Source: Lachnospiraceae bacterium (GTDB taxonomy: Bacteria; Bacillota; Clostridia; Lachnospirales; Lachnospiraceae). From it: 64,000 nucleotides of DNA. Numbering within the stretch: the first letter of the stretch is position 1; each line of letters opens with the position of its first letter. The stretch spans positions 1 through 64,000 of the forward strand of contig JAFQVJ010000026.1 in the NCBI GenBank assembly GCA_017408025.1, in the 5' to 3' direction. The translations under genes were made by a program, and so were the position numbers. Under the pieces are notes generated by a model, which did no database searches, was not told where the DNA came from, and worked only from the letters and a program-made list of their open reading frames with translations. Below, piece by piece: positions 18,945-26,279 of the stretch.

Positions 18945-18986
18945 AAAAGAGGTCGCATACCATAACGCTTGCGACCTCTTTTCTTT
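18945..18986 (+). terminator. Intrinsic terminator after the pilin-like gene
   Basis: AAAAGAGGTCGCA (18945-18957) pairs with TGCGACCTCTTTT (18970-18982) and is followed by CTTT. The A/T-ended stem could also serve the minus strand. Confidence 0.85.
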
Positions 18987-19044
18987 ACTGTTTCAGCATG
19001 GATATCTATGGGATTTTTCACTTATTTTTTTATCCATTAAACAT

Positions 19045-20643
19045 TTAAATTCTACTAAGTATGTTATCAAGATGCAATCCATATCTGGCAGCAATATCCT
19101 TTGCATAACTCAATCCATCTGGCGTGCTTCTCGATATCTTATAGCTTCTTGTGCCGTCCTGCTTATTCTCCATCAAAGCTACCAGGTTATCAATTTTTCC
19201 TTTATTCATAGGATGAGCATTATATTCATCCACCTGCTGTGGTAAATCATGAATATGGGTGACATATATACCACCACAGCCAATCGCACCGATTCCTGTG
19301 AGCACCTCAGATGCTATATATCCAGCTTCAAGACCGCTGGTACTTGAAAATGATTCGTCCATAAGAAGCATATCTGTATCTGTCAGTGCCTCCATGATAG
19401 CACCAAGTCTTGCACATTCACTTTCAAGTCGACCCTTACCATAATTATTCTCATCTGACGCTGGGAAATGAGTATATATACCCGAAACTGGACTCATGAC
19501 CGCACTTTTTGCAGGTACGAACAAACCAAGCTGGAATAATGCCTGCGTCATTCCAATTGAATAAGCAAATATAGACTTGCCTCCATGGTTTGGACCTGTC
19601 ACAATATAGAAACGTCCCTTATCATCAAAGGAAAAAGAATTAGAAACAATCGCATGCTCCAAGGATTTTTGAGCCAAAACTGGATTATATACCTGCTCTA
19701 AATCACATTTTTTCTCTTCCATAGGTCTAATCTGTGGTCTGCACATATTAAGACCCAGTTCCTTCATAGACAACACAAACTTTACACCGGCTGTAAGGAA
19801 ACGAATATCGTCCAGCAGGTTAATAAAAAATGTGGTATTATCTCTAAAATACTTCTGAGTCAGTGGCTCAAAATTTTTCAATGATCTGGAAAATATATTT
19901 TGCAAAGCTGATGTGGTAGCATTGTTTAAAGCAATAACCTCTTCCTTCGGCAGCCCTCTTGTAACCGCAGTAAATTCAGTCATAAGCACATGACTCTCCT
20001 TCGGATTCTTCTTTAGGAGCTTATCCATAATGTTACCTTCCCTATATGGAACTGTCTCAACCGATATGACACCTGCCTCCTTTACCCTTAGGTTTTCATC
20101 AAGGTTCACTCCCACACTTATACTTTTTATACTTCCAAATTGTGTTTCCATCTTTGACAGCTCAGTACAAAGATTGGTGTAATCGTCGCTATTCTTAATC
20201 TCCATAATCTGTTGCTGCAACAGCTGCATCCCCTGAGATTTAAAAGTCATGGTTGCTATATTATCAGCAAACAACTGCACTATTTCCTGATACATCTCCA
20301 GATATCTTACAGAACCAAGGGCTGATTCCACAGTAAAATCACTACTCATGGCGCGAGATAAATCCTGGATATTTCTAATAATCTTTACCGCCTTGCAGAA
20401 AACCTGGTAAACACTTGGATTCTCAACCAGATCCTCAACAATTGCCAGACGATATTCCAGCACATCTGTATCAGTTGTAAAATATTCCTCCAACGACAGA
20501 TTTCTAAAGCCAAGATAGCTTTCTCTTATAAGAATGACAAGGTCATCAATCTGAAGCGATTTTATAAACTCATAACTGTTCATCTTTTGTTCTTTACTCA
20601 TGTCATAATTTGGTGGATACACCAGTCTAAATTCATTTAACAT
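19045..20643 (-). CDS. Short MutS-family ATPase without mismatch-recognition domain
   Basis: The 532 residues comprise a helical lever/core region (about 1-320) and a C-terminal MutS ATPase. Walker A GPNHGGKS is clear and the Walker B region reads LLMDESFSSTSGLEAG. The latter keeps the Asp-Glu but replaces the usual DELGRGT. VTHIHDL provides the His switch. The N-terminal mismatch-binding and connector domains of MutS1 are missing, as in MutS2- and MutS7-like groups, but no Smr domain follows. Role in DNA metabolism is likely; mismatch repair is not assured. AGGAG seven bases before ATG 20643. Confidence 0.85.
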   Translation of the reverse strand: MLNEFRLVYPPNYDMSKEQKMNSYEFIKSLQIDDLVILIRESYLGFRNLSLEEYFTTDTDVLEYRLAIVEDLVENPSVYQVFCKAVKIIRNIQDLSRAMSSDFTVESALGSVRYLEMYQEIVQLFADNIATMTFKSQGMQLLQQQIMEIKNSDDYTNLCTELSKMETQFGSIKSISVGVNLDENLRVKEAGVISVETVPYREGNIMDKLLKKNPKESHVLMTEFTAVTRGLPKEEVIALNNATTSALQNIFSRSLKNFEPLTQKYFRDNTTFFINLLDDIRFLTAGVKFVLSMKELGLNMCRPQIRPMEEKKCDLEQVYNPVLAQKSLEHAIVSNSFSFDDKGRFYIVTGPNHGGKSIFAYSIGMTQALFQLGLFVPAKSAVMSPVSGIYTHFPASDENNYGKGRLESECARLGAIMEALTDTDMLLMDESFSSTSGLEAGYIASEVLTGIGAIGCGGIYVTHIHDLPQQVDEYNAHPMNKGKIDNLVALMENKQDGTRSYKISRSTPDGLSYAKDIAARYGLHLDNILSRI

Positions 20644-20731
20644 CGCACTTCTCCTATTTTTTATTTACACATTTACCGTACTTATATGATATAGATATAT
20701 AATTACACATTTTTAAGAAAATGGCAACAAA

Positions 20732-20763
20732 AAAACGCAACAAGAGCAGTGATTTCTCACTGC
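20732..20763 (-). terminator. Probable terminator after the AAA-DUF4143 gene
   Basis: GCAGTGA (20746-20752) and TCACTGC (20757-20763) form a 7-bp stem with loop TTTC. On the minus strand a T-run lies about ten bases further (complement of 20730-20736), so it is not an ideal terminator. Confidence 0.45.
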
Positions 20764-20772
20764 CCCATCCAA

Positions 20773-22128
20773 TCACATTAATATACTAAAATCTGGTTTA
20801 TATATCACATCATCCAATAGCTCATCTTTTTGTATAAATGCTATCATATATATAGGATAATACACTACATTTTCCTTTTCTTTTATGTTCGCATTGCAGA
20901 AAACATATGCCTTTGGTATATCGTATCGCGGATTATTCATACAGTTGTTCAATGCTGCATGCCTCTCGTAATCTTTTCCAGACTTTATCTCTATCGGTAA
21001 AATTTTTCCTTGATACTCCACAAGAAAATCCAATTCTCCTAATCTGTTATTATTATAATAATACAATTCAAATCCGTGGCACTTCAATTCCTGTGCTACA
21101 ACATTCTCATAGATTGAACCATAATTCATGTTCAATTCATTTATCAATATTTTCAGCTGTATACCATCCGCATACATCGCTGCAAGTAGACCAACATCTG
21201 ATAAAAACAATTTAAATAAATTCGTGGATTTAGACAGCAAAAGTGGTACTGTTGGCTCTGATGCACAGTATGCTGGAAGTGCCACCCCTGCATCCTTTAA
21301 CCATATAAAGCTATTTTCATATCTGGAGAACTTAAAGTTCTCATTTAAGTTTTTCAAAATAAAACGTTTATTTTTATTATTTAATTCACTTGGAATCAAA
21401 TCAAAAATATCTTCCAGATAAAGTTTACTTTGTGGGTCATACTTTGCTATATCTTTTTTATACTGCGCAATGATTTGCCTTTGATTCTCTATTACATACT
21501 TTAAGTTATTTGTATCAATATAATTCTGGACAACAGCCGGCATACCACCAATTATCAAATAGAGTCGAAATAATTCCATCATTTTCTCATGAATCATTTC
21601 GTCCACTATTCTTTTTTGTTGATAGCACTGTTTTAACAACGTTAAAATATGCTCACTAACATTATTAGCTATACAGAATTCCTCAAAATCCATAGGGTAC
21701 ATCTCCAGTATCTGAACATACCCTACAGGAATTGAACGAATATCCTTCAACTCAACACCTAAAAGAGAGCCACTCATTACATAACGATAACTGCCTTCTT
21801 CCACCAAAAATTTAATAGCAGTCACTATTTCTTTACACTCTTGCACCTCATCCAAGAATATTACCGTTTCTCCTTTTACTAAAGGCTTATCTACTATTGC
21901 CGATAATCTCAGTAAAATATCTTTTGTATCCTTAAAGCCTAAAAAAAGCTTACGTGCCTCTTCATTTTCAACAAAATTTATCTCTACAAACGTACCACTG
22001 TGTTCTTTTAAACATTGTCTTATAATATATGTTTTCCCAATCTGTCTTGCACCAGTAACAAGCAACGCTTTGTGACTTATGTCTTTTTTTAGGAACTGCA
22101 TGATCTTATCTTTAATTTTTCGCTTCAT
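20773..22128 (-). CDS. AAA-14 ATPase with DUF4143 domain
   Basis: The 451-residue protein begins with an AAA ATPase: Walker A TGARQIGKT near 26-34 and Walker B TVIFLDEVQE. The C-terminal DUF4143 ends with a nuclease-like block GELDFLVEYQGKILPIEIKSG, a D-x13-E-x-K pattern seen in PD-(D/E)XK folds. These proteins are common, often multicopy accessory genes whose function is unsettled. AAGGAGGTG precedes the ATG. Just upstream are 32-bp tandem repeats (22174-22285), possible operators. It is probably transcribed alone. Confidence 0.9.
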   Translation of the reverse strand: MKRKIKDKIMQFLKKDISHKALLVTGARQIGKTYIIRQCLKEHSGTFVEINFVENEEARKLFLGFKDTKDILLRLSAIVDKPLVKGETVIFLDEVQECKEIVTAIKFLVEEGSYRYVMSGSLLGVELKDIRSIPVGYVQILEMYPMDFEEFCIANNVSEHILTLLKQCYQQKRIVDEMIHEKMMELFRLYLIIGGMPAVVQNYIDTNNLKYVIENQRQIIAQYKKDIAKYDPQSKLYLEDIFDLIPSELNNKNKRFILKNLNENFKFSRYENSFIWLKDAGVALPAYCASEPTVPLLLSKSTNLFKLFLSDVGLLAAMYADGIQLKILINELNMNYGSIYENVVAQELKCHGFELYYYNNNRLGELDFLVEYQGKILPIEIKSGKDYERHAALNNCMNNPRYDIPKAYVFCNANIKEKENVVYYPIYMIAFIQKDELLDDVIYKPDFSILM

Positions 22129-22173
22129 TCCCGCACCTCCTTACTGATTTTTTCTTATAGTATGCCACATTGT

Positions 22174-22285
22174 GTCCATTTATACAATATTTTTTCCATA
22201 TTTTTGTCCGTTTATACAATATTTTTTCTATATTTTTGTCCGTTTATACAATATTTTTTCTATATTTTTATCCGTTTATATATAT
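22174..22285. repeat. Three and a half tandem copies of a 32-bp A/T-rich unit
   Basis: Units begin at 22174, 22206, 22238 and 22270 (last one partial). Each reads GTCCGTTTATACAAT followed by ATTTTTTCTATATTTTT. Copies 2 and 3 are identical and copies 1 and 4 differ by single bases. The array lies 45 to 157 bases upstream of the AAA-DUF4143 start, where a promoter would be. Confidence 0.95.
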
Positions 22286-22321
22286 AGAAAGAATAACTTT
22301 TAGTAGCTTCTATATACACAA

Positions 22322-22360
22322 AGAGATATACCCCCATCATACTGACGGGAGCATATCTCT
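22322..22360 (-). terminator. Weak stem-loop after the Bax-inhibitor-1 gene
   Basis: AGAGATAT (22322-22329) and ATATCTCT (22353-22360) can pair around a 23-base loop containing CCCCC and GGG. There is no clean T-run on the minus strand, only TTGTGTATAT, so termination is uncertain. Confidence 0.35.
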
Positions 22361-22404
22361 ATAATCAGGTCATCAAATTTGTCTACTGGCGATTTATTTT
22401 CCAG

Positions 22405-23121
22405 TTACTTTTTCTTTCCAAATAGTCTTAATAATTTCAGGAACAGATTAACAAAATCAAGATACAACTCAAATCCACCGAACAATGCCAGTGTCAACAC
22501 ATCCTCATCCGTTGTATTTTCCACACGTTCTTTGATTTTCTGAGTATCATATGCTGTCAATCCCACAAAAACCATAACACCTATGCAGCATATAAATGTA
22601 TCAAGAATCTCGCTATCCAACACCATGATGTTGACAAAGCCAACAAGCACTATTCCTATCAATCCCATAAGGCAAATATTTCCTACACTTGATAAATCTG
22701 TATCTGTGACAAGTCCATATATTGCCATTATAGCAAAAACAGCCGCCGTAACAAGAAAAATTGATGTTATTGAAGCTGTTGTATATGCTAAAAAGATTAC
22801 CGACAATGTCATACCTGTAAGATATGAATACACACCATATAATACCGCTGCCAGTATAGGTATATTCTTGCTGATAGCATAATTTGAAACAAGAACAATT
22901 GCTATTTCAGCAAAAATCAACACGTAAAAAGAATCCGATGCCACTAGATGATATGCCGTTTGTATATCTGTCGTATACGCTGCAAATGCTGTAATTAATA
23001 ATGCACAAAACATAAACAAAAACGACTTTGCTATAACCTGCGGAATAATCAAAGATTTTACCTGTTCCATACTTACAACTATTGGTTTTTCGTTTTCAAA
23101 ATTAGCGTTAAAATTATCCAT
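22405..23121 (-). CDS. Bax inhibitor-1 / YccA family membrane protein
   Basis: The 238 residues have seven hydrophobic helices, including LLITAFAAYTT, SVIFLAYTTASITSIFLVTAAVF and the C-terminal block FVGLTAYDTQKIKE that is diagnostic for the UPF0005/BI-1 family. Bacterial members can act as pH-dependent calcium leak channels; the role here is inferred. The C-terminus LFLKLLRLFGKKK is typical. AAAGGGGGC precedes the ATG and a promoter TTGACA-N17-TAAACT lies 27-56 bases upstream. Confidence 0.93.
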   Translation of the reverse strand: MDNFNANFENEKPIVVSMEQVKSLIIPQVIAKSFLFMFCALLITAFAAYTTDIQTAYHLVASDSFYVLIFAEIAIVLVSNYAISKNIPILAAVLYGVYSYLTGMTLSVIFLAYTTASITSIFLVTAAVFAIMAIYGLVTDTDLSSVGNICLMGLIGIVLVGFVNIMVLDSEILDTFICCIGVMVFVGLTAYDTQKIKERVENTTDEDVLTLALFGGFELYLDFVNLFLKLLRLFGKKK

Positions 23122-23148
23122 CTTAAAGCCCCCTTTAATTTTTCTATT

Positions 23149-23177
23149 AGTTTAGCGTAGCAGCGCATCAATGTCAA
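23149..23177 (-). promoter_or_regulatory. Promoter of the Bax-inhibitor-1 gene
   Basis: On the minus strand, TTGACA (complement of 23172-23177), a 17-base spacer and TAAACT (complement of 23149-23154). Confidence 0.55.
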
Positions 23178-23229
23178 GTTTCAATACCACATTTCTCCAA
23201 CACACCCTACTTTAAAAATGTAACTTCTA

Positions 23230-23258
23230 TTGACAAAATGATGTTTTTGTTATACGAT
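23230..23258 (+). promoter_or_regulatory. Promoter of the tRNA-Thr gene
   Basis: Perfect TTGACA at 23230-23235, 17-base spacer and TACGAT at 23253-23258, twelve bases before the first tRNA base. Confidence 0.75.
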
Positions 23259-23270
23259 AAGAAACGGTCA

Positions 23271-23343
23271 GCTGGCATGGCACAGTAGGTAGCGCACTTC
23301 ATTGGTAGTGAAGAGGTCACGGGTTCGATTCCCGTTGCTAGCT
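23271..23343 (+). tRNA. tRNA-Thr (anticodon GGT)
   Basis: A 73-base cloverleaf. Acceptor GCTGGCA pairs with TGCTAGC (one G-U). The D arm is GCAC-AGTAGGTA-GCGC with one A-C mismatch. The anticodon arm is CTTCA-TTGGTAG-TGAAG, giving anticodon GGT for ACC. The T arm ACGGG-TTCGATT-CCCGT is perfect and the discriminator is T. CCA is not encoded (TTGG follows), so it must be added after transcription. A sigma-A promoter precedes it and a stem-loop follows at 23361. Confidence 0.95.
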
Positions 23344-23360
23344 TTGGAATTATACATGAG

Positions 23361-23400
23361 ATGAGCACGGTTAGCTTCAAGTGACCGTGCTCATTTTCCC
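23361..23400 (+). terminator. Terminator stem of tRNA-Thr, overlapping the polyferredoxin stop
   Basis: ATGAGCACGGT (23361-23371) and ACCGTGCTCAT (23384-23394) form an 11-bp stem followed by TTTTCCCTTT. The right arm contains the stop codon of the convergent minus-strand gene ending at 23391. Its left arm and loop resemble part of the structured repeat at 58218 (GAGCACGGTYAGCTTCA). Confidence 0.75.
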
Positions 23401-24239
23401 TTTATACCACATTTTCCAATCGCCCCCACCGGACACTCTCTCACACAATCCCCACATCTTATACATTCCAAGCTGTTAGGTTTTTCGTACACCTTTACAC
23501 CCATCTTGCAGACCCTCTCGCATTTGCCACATTTTGTACACTTATGGTCATCAACCTTATATCTGTAAAAGGCTATCGGGTTAAATACGCTGTAAATTGC
23601 TCCTAACGGACACAAATACTTGCAAAACGGTCTGTAAACAACAATTGAAAGCAGCACCAGTATTATTAATATAGCCACCTTCCAGTAGTACATAAATCCT
23701 ATGATGGCTCCAAGCTTGCTATCCATCAATATCATAGGTATGCCGGCCATAATTGTTCCACTTGGACATATGTATTTGCAAAACCACGGTTTTCCTATAC
23801 CAAATGCATCCACCACAAACATTGGTAATATGATGACAAACAAGACTAATATGACATATTTCAGCCATTTTAACGCTTTGTGCCCCGGCAGATTCTTCAC
23901 TTTCTTCACAAATGGAATCTTGTAAAGTAAATCCTGTATTAAACCAAAAGGACACAACCATCCGCATACAAAACGTCCAAATATGGAACCTATCAGCATA
24001 AAAAAGCCCACTATATAGAAGGCAAAGCGATATCGTCCCTCCGACAATATCCCCTGTAATGAGCCCAGAGGACAAGCCCCAACCGCCCCTGGGCAGGAAT
24101 GGCAGTTCAATCCTGGTACACAGTATTTCTTAAACTCGCCCTTGTATATCTTTCCCTCTATAAAGCCCATCACATATCCATTGGTCAAGGCTGTATATAC
24201 TATCTGAAATATATGTCTTTTAGATTTCTTCTGCTTCAT
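23391..24239 (-). CDS. Membrane 4Fe-4S polyferredoxin (NapH/YccM-like)
   Basis: The 282 residues have about five membrane helices. Cys motifs occur outside and at membrane edges (CVPGLNCHSCPGAVGACPLG; two CxxxCP motifs CGWLCPFG and CKYLCPLG). Two 4Fe-4S clusters lie at the C-terminus (CTKCGKCERVC and CIRCGDCVREC). Such proteins pass electrons across or along the membrane. It is the last gene of a three-gene operon with a CXXC microprotein and a TlpA thioredoxin, so it probably supplies or takes electrons for an extracytoplasmic thiol system (inference). Its ATG is four bases after the preceding stop. Confidence 0.92.
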   Translation of the reverse strand: MKQKKSKRHIFQIVYTALTNGYVMGFIEGKIYKGEFKKYCVPGLNCHSCPGAVGACPLGSLQGILSEGRYRFAFYIVGFFMLIGSIFGRFVCGWLCPFGLIQDLLYKIPFVKKVKNLPGHKALKWLKYVILVLFVIILPMFVVDAFGIGKPWFCKYICPSGTIMAGIPMILMDSKLGAIIGFMYYWKVAILIILVLLSIVVYRPFCKYLCPLGAIYSVFNPIAFYRYKVDDHKCTKCGKCERVCKMGVKVYEKPNSLECIRCGDCVRECPVGAIGKCGIKGK

Positions 24240-24243
24240 AAGC

Positions 24244-24402
24244 TCACCCTATACCAATACATTCAAGACATATGTATATGGCCCTCATCATGGTTATCAT
24301 CTGTTCTTCTCTCCCGATGCCTATAATCATAAACACAATAGCTACTATGACAAGTGCAATTCTAAAAAGCATCAGTCCGTATCTCTCTATTATTTTTTTC
24401 AC
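24244..24402 (-). CDS. 52-residue membrane microprotein with CXXC, CD1871A-like
   Basis: GTG start at 24400-24402, stop TGA at 24244-24246. The protein begins KKIIERYGLMLFRIAL, has one hydrophobic helix (ALVIVAIVFMIIGIG) and ends RAIYICLECIGIG. The final CLEC is a CXXC motif. It fits my memory of the small CD1871A family of CXXC proteins, which sit beside membrane ferredoxins and TlpA proteins in clostridia. The position here between exactly those genes, with 21- and 4-base gaps, supports it. A GGTGAT site lies six bases before the GTG. It probably hands electrons or thiols between its two neighbours (inference). Confidence 0.82.
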   Translation of the reverse strand: MKKIIERYGLMLFRIALVIVAIVFMIIGIGREEQMITMMRAIYICLECIGIG

Positions 24403-24423
24403 TATATCATCACCACACTTCTA

Positions 24424-25428
24424 TTACTCTGGAAGATAATCTGGATACTGTATAAAGAAATCCAGAAATTGATTGTGAACATCTACAGCATAATCTTCTC
24501 CGTTTGCCGCGTATGAACCTACAATTTTATGCATAAGTTCGCCTTCACGATTAAGGTATAGCGTAGTTGGATAGCCACTTATACTTTCTATATATCCATC
24601 ACTCATGGTATCATTATATACTAAGCATGGGAATGTGATAGCCATTTGATTTATTAAATCCTGTGCATACGATTTGTAGTAATCTGTTTCAGCATTCATT
24701 ACTATATTAAAAAACTGTACACTCTGACCACTGTGGCTTTCCATAACTCTCTGCAACGCCGGCATCTCCAGCTTGCAATATCCACACCATGTAGTCCAAA
24801 GTATTACTACATTCACATCCGCTTTTGAAAAAATCTCCTGAGTATATTCTACTCCATCAAGTGAAGTTACCTTGAATTCCTTCAAAGCTCCGTCCTTACA
24901 AAGAAGCGGTGGCTCCGACGTCGTTGTAGCTGCAGTCGAGGTCGGTTTTGTTGTAGTTGAAGTAGGTTTTGCTGTAGTTGAAGTAGGTTTTTCTGTGGTT
25001 GAAGTAGGTTTTTCTGTGGTTGTAGCTACTGTTGTGTTATTTGCCTTTGTAGTGTTCTGTTCTGTGATTTTATCCTGCTCTGTTGTTTGCTGTTCTGTAT
25101 TTTTTTCTGTTGCCTTCTGCGTTTCTGTAGTTGTGACCTCCAAACTAGTAGTCCCCTCTGTGGAAACGATATCAGATGGCTCTCCTCCTTCAGTTGTTTC
25201 AATATCTGTCGTTGTCAAATCCTCTATTTGGCTTGCATTAGTCTCTTCTTCGCTCTCCCTAGATACCTTTTCATCCATCTCCTTTGCAAGCTGGTCAAAA
25301 TCAGGTACACCACTGGCTACTAACTCTGCTAATTCCTCATCTCTGCTTCCACATCCAGCACATATAAGCACGGCAAGACACACCATCAGTGCAGTTTTGC
25401 ATTTACCATATCCCTTTAAAAGTTTCAT
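24424..25428 (-). CDS. TlpA-like thioredoxin lipoprotein with Thr-rich linker
   Basis: Extracytoplasmic thiol-disulfide protein of 334 residues. A lipobox LICAGC puts the lipidated Cys at 26. A low-complexity Thr/Glu/Lys linker of about 110 residues follows, with four KPTSTT-type repeats. The C-terminal thioredoxin domain has the active site WTTWCGYC and the cis-Pro block SGYPTT. The long linker probably spans the cell wall and may be O-glycosylated (inference). First gene of the operon with the CXXC microprotein and the polyferredoxin. Confidence 0.92.
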   Translation of the reverse strand: MKLLKGYGKCKTALMVCLAVLICAGCGSRDEELAELVASGVPDFDQLAKEMDEKVSRESEEETNASQIEDLTTTDIETTEGGEPSDIVSTEGTTSLEVTTTETQKATEKNTEQQTTEQDKITEQNTTKANNTTVATTTEKPTSTTEKPTSTTAKPTSTTTKPTSTAATTTSEPPLLCKDGALKEFKVTSLDGVEYTQEIFSKADVNVVILWTTWCGYCKLEMPALQRVMESHSGQSVQFFNIVMNAETDYYKSYAQDLINQMAITFPCLVYNDTMSDGYIESISGYPTTLYLNREGELMHKIVGSYAANGEDYAVDVHNQFLDFFIQYPDYLPE

Positions 25429-25451
25429 AGTCCATGCACCTCCTTTTTTAC

Positions 25452-25488
25452 AAAAGGCAATGAAAACATCATTTCTTCATTGCCTTTT
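25452..25488 (-). terminator. Terminator after rubrerythrin
   Basis: AAAAGGCAATGAA (25452-25464) and TTCATTGCCTTTT (25476-25488) form a perfect 13-bp stem. On the minus strand it ends in TTTTGTAAAA. Confidence 0.75.
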
Positions 25489-25509
25489 AACTACATATAT
25501 TTTTATTTT

Positions 25510-26055
25510 CTAATAATTCTCTTTTCGCACTTCAAAGAAGCTCTGTGGATGATTACATACTGGGCAAACCTCTGGTGCCTTTGTGCCCACTACTATATGG
25601 CCACAATTTCTGCACTCCCATACCTGTACTCCACTCTTCTCAAATACCTGCTTAGTCTCAATATTGTTGAGTAATGCACGGTATCTTTCCTCATGTGCCT
25701 TCTCTATAGCAGCAACTCCTCTAAACTGTGCTGCCAATTCTGGGAAGCCCTCTTCATCTGCATCCTTTGCCATACGCTCATACATATCTGTCCACTCTGC
25801 ATTTTCACCCTCTGCAGCGTGTAAGAGATTTTCCTCTGTAGTTCCAAGTTCACCTAAAGCCTTAAACCAAAGCTTTGCGTGCTCCTTTTCATTCTCAGCT
25901 GTCTTCAAGAAAAGTTCCGCAATCTGCTCATATCCATTTTTCTTTGCAACAGAGGCAAAATATGTGTACTTGTTCCTTGCCTGAGACTCTCCTGCAAATG
26001 CTTCCCACAAATTTTTTTCTGTTTTTGTCCCTGCGTACTTATTCTTTTCTGCCAT
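25510..26055 (-). CDS. rbr: Rubrerythrin
   Basis: Non-heme di-iron peroxidase that removes hydrogen peroxide in anaerobes. The 181 residues have the ferritin-like four-helix domain with ExxARN (GESQARNKY), ENEKEHA and [11 protein letters not shown]-terminal rubredoxin domain has CRNCG and CPVCNHP. Full length. AGGAGG precedes the ATG. It is monocistronic between a terminator and the structured repeat at 26091-26224. Confidence 0.96.
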   Translation of the reverse strand: MAEKNKYAGTKTEKNLWEAFAGESQARNKYTYFASVAKKNGYEQIAELFLKTAENEKEHAKLWFKALGELGTTEENLLHAAEGENAEWTDMYERMAKDADEEGFPELAAQFRGVAAIEKAHEERYRALLNNIETKQVFEKSGVQVWECRNCGHIVVGTKAPEVCPVCNHPQSFFEVRKENY

Positions 26056-26090
26056 TTTTAAGTCCTCCTAAAATGTATTATATATATATA

Positions 26091-26224
26091 AGAATCTTGC
26101 TTGCAAGATTCTCCGCCTACGGCGGGTCGCTTTAGCGACATCTTCCTATCCGCCGTAGTGCGATCCTTGGCGGAGCGTTTTTATATAATAGGGAAGTTTG
26201 AAGAACTTTCCTATTATATAAAAA
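26091..26224. repeat. Structured intergenic repeat, copy A
   Basis: Four nested or adjacent stems. AGAATCTTGC/GCAAGATTCT (26091-26112) comes first. CTACGGCGG (26117-26125) with CCGCCGTAG (26150-26158) encloses GTCGC-TTTA-GCGAC (26126-26139). The core GATCCTTGGCGGAGCG (26162-26177) follows. Last is a 21-bp stem, 26178-26198 with 26204-26224, with loop TGAAG and one G-U pair if read as + strand RNA. Core and last stem recur at 28495 and 58264. The outermost pairs are T on the left and A on the right, so it is not a standard terminator. Confidence 0.85.
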
Positions 26225-26279
26225 TAATGTTTGATGATTGATTCAAACACATTTTTAACTAACTGTTAATCAACCAAAC

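Noticed and set aside
22174..22285. CRISPR array
   Set aside because: Units are directly contiguous with no unique spacers and no cas genes are present.
22170..22364. 64-codon + strand ORF over the tandem repeats
   Set aside because: Its Phe/Ile/Tyr-rich product simply translates the 32-bp A/T repeat. No ribosome site.
24872..25513. 213-codon + strand ORF
   Set aside because: Antisense to the Thr-rich linker and signal region of the TlpA lipoprotein; the Val-rich product is the mirror of ACN codons.
26091..26224. Reading the structured repeats as ordinary terminators
   Set aside because: T lies on the left and A on the right of the long stem, so neither strand has a T-run after the stem; the G-U pairs fit + strand RNA while the adjacent gene is on minus.
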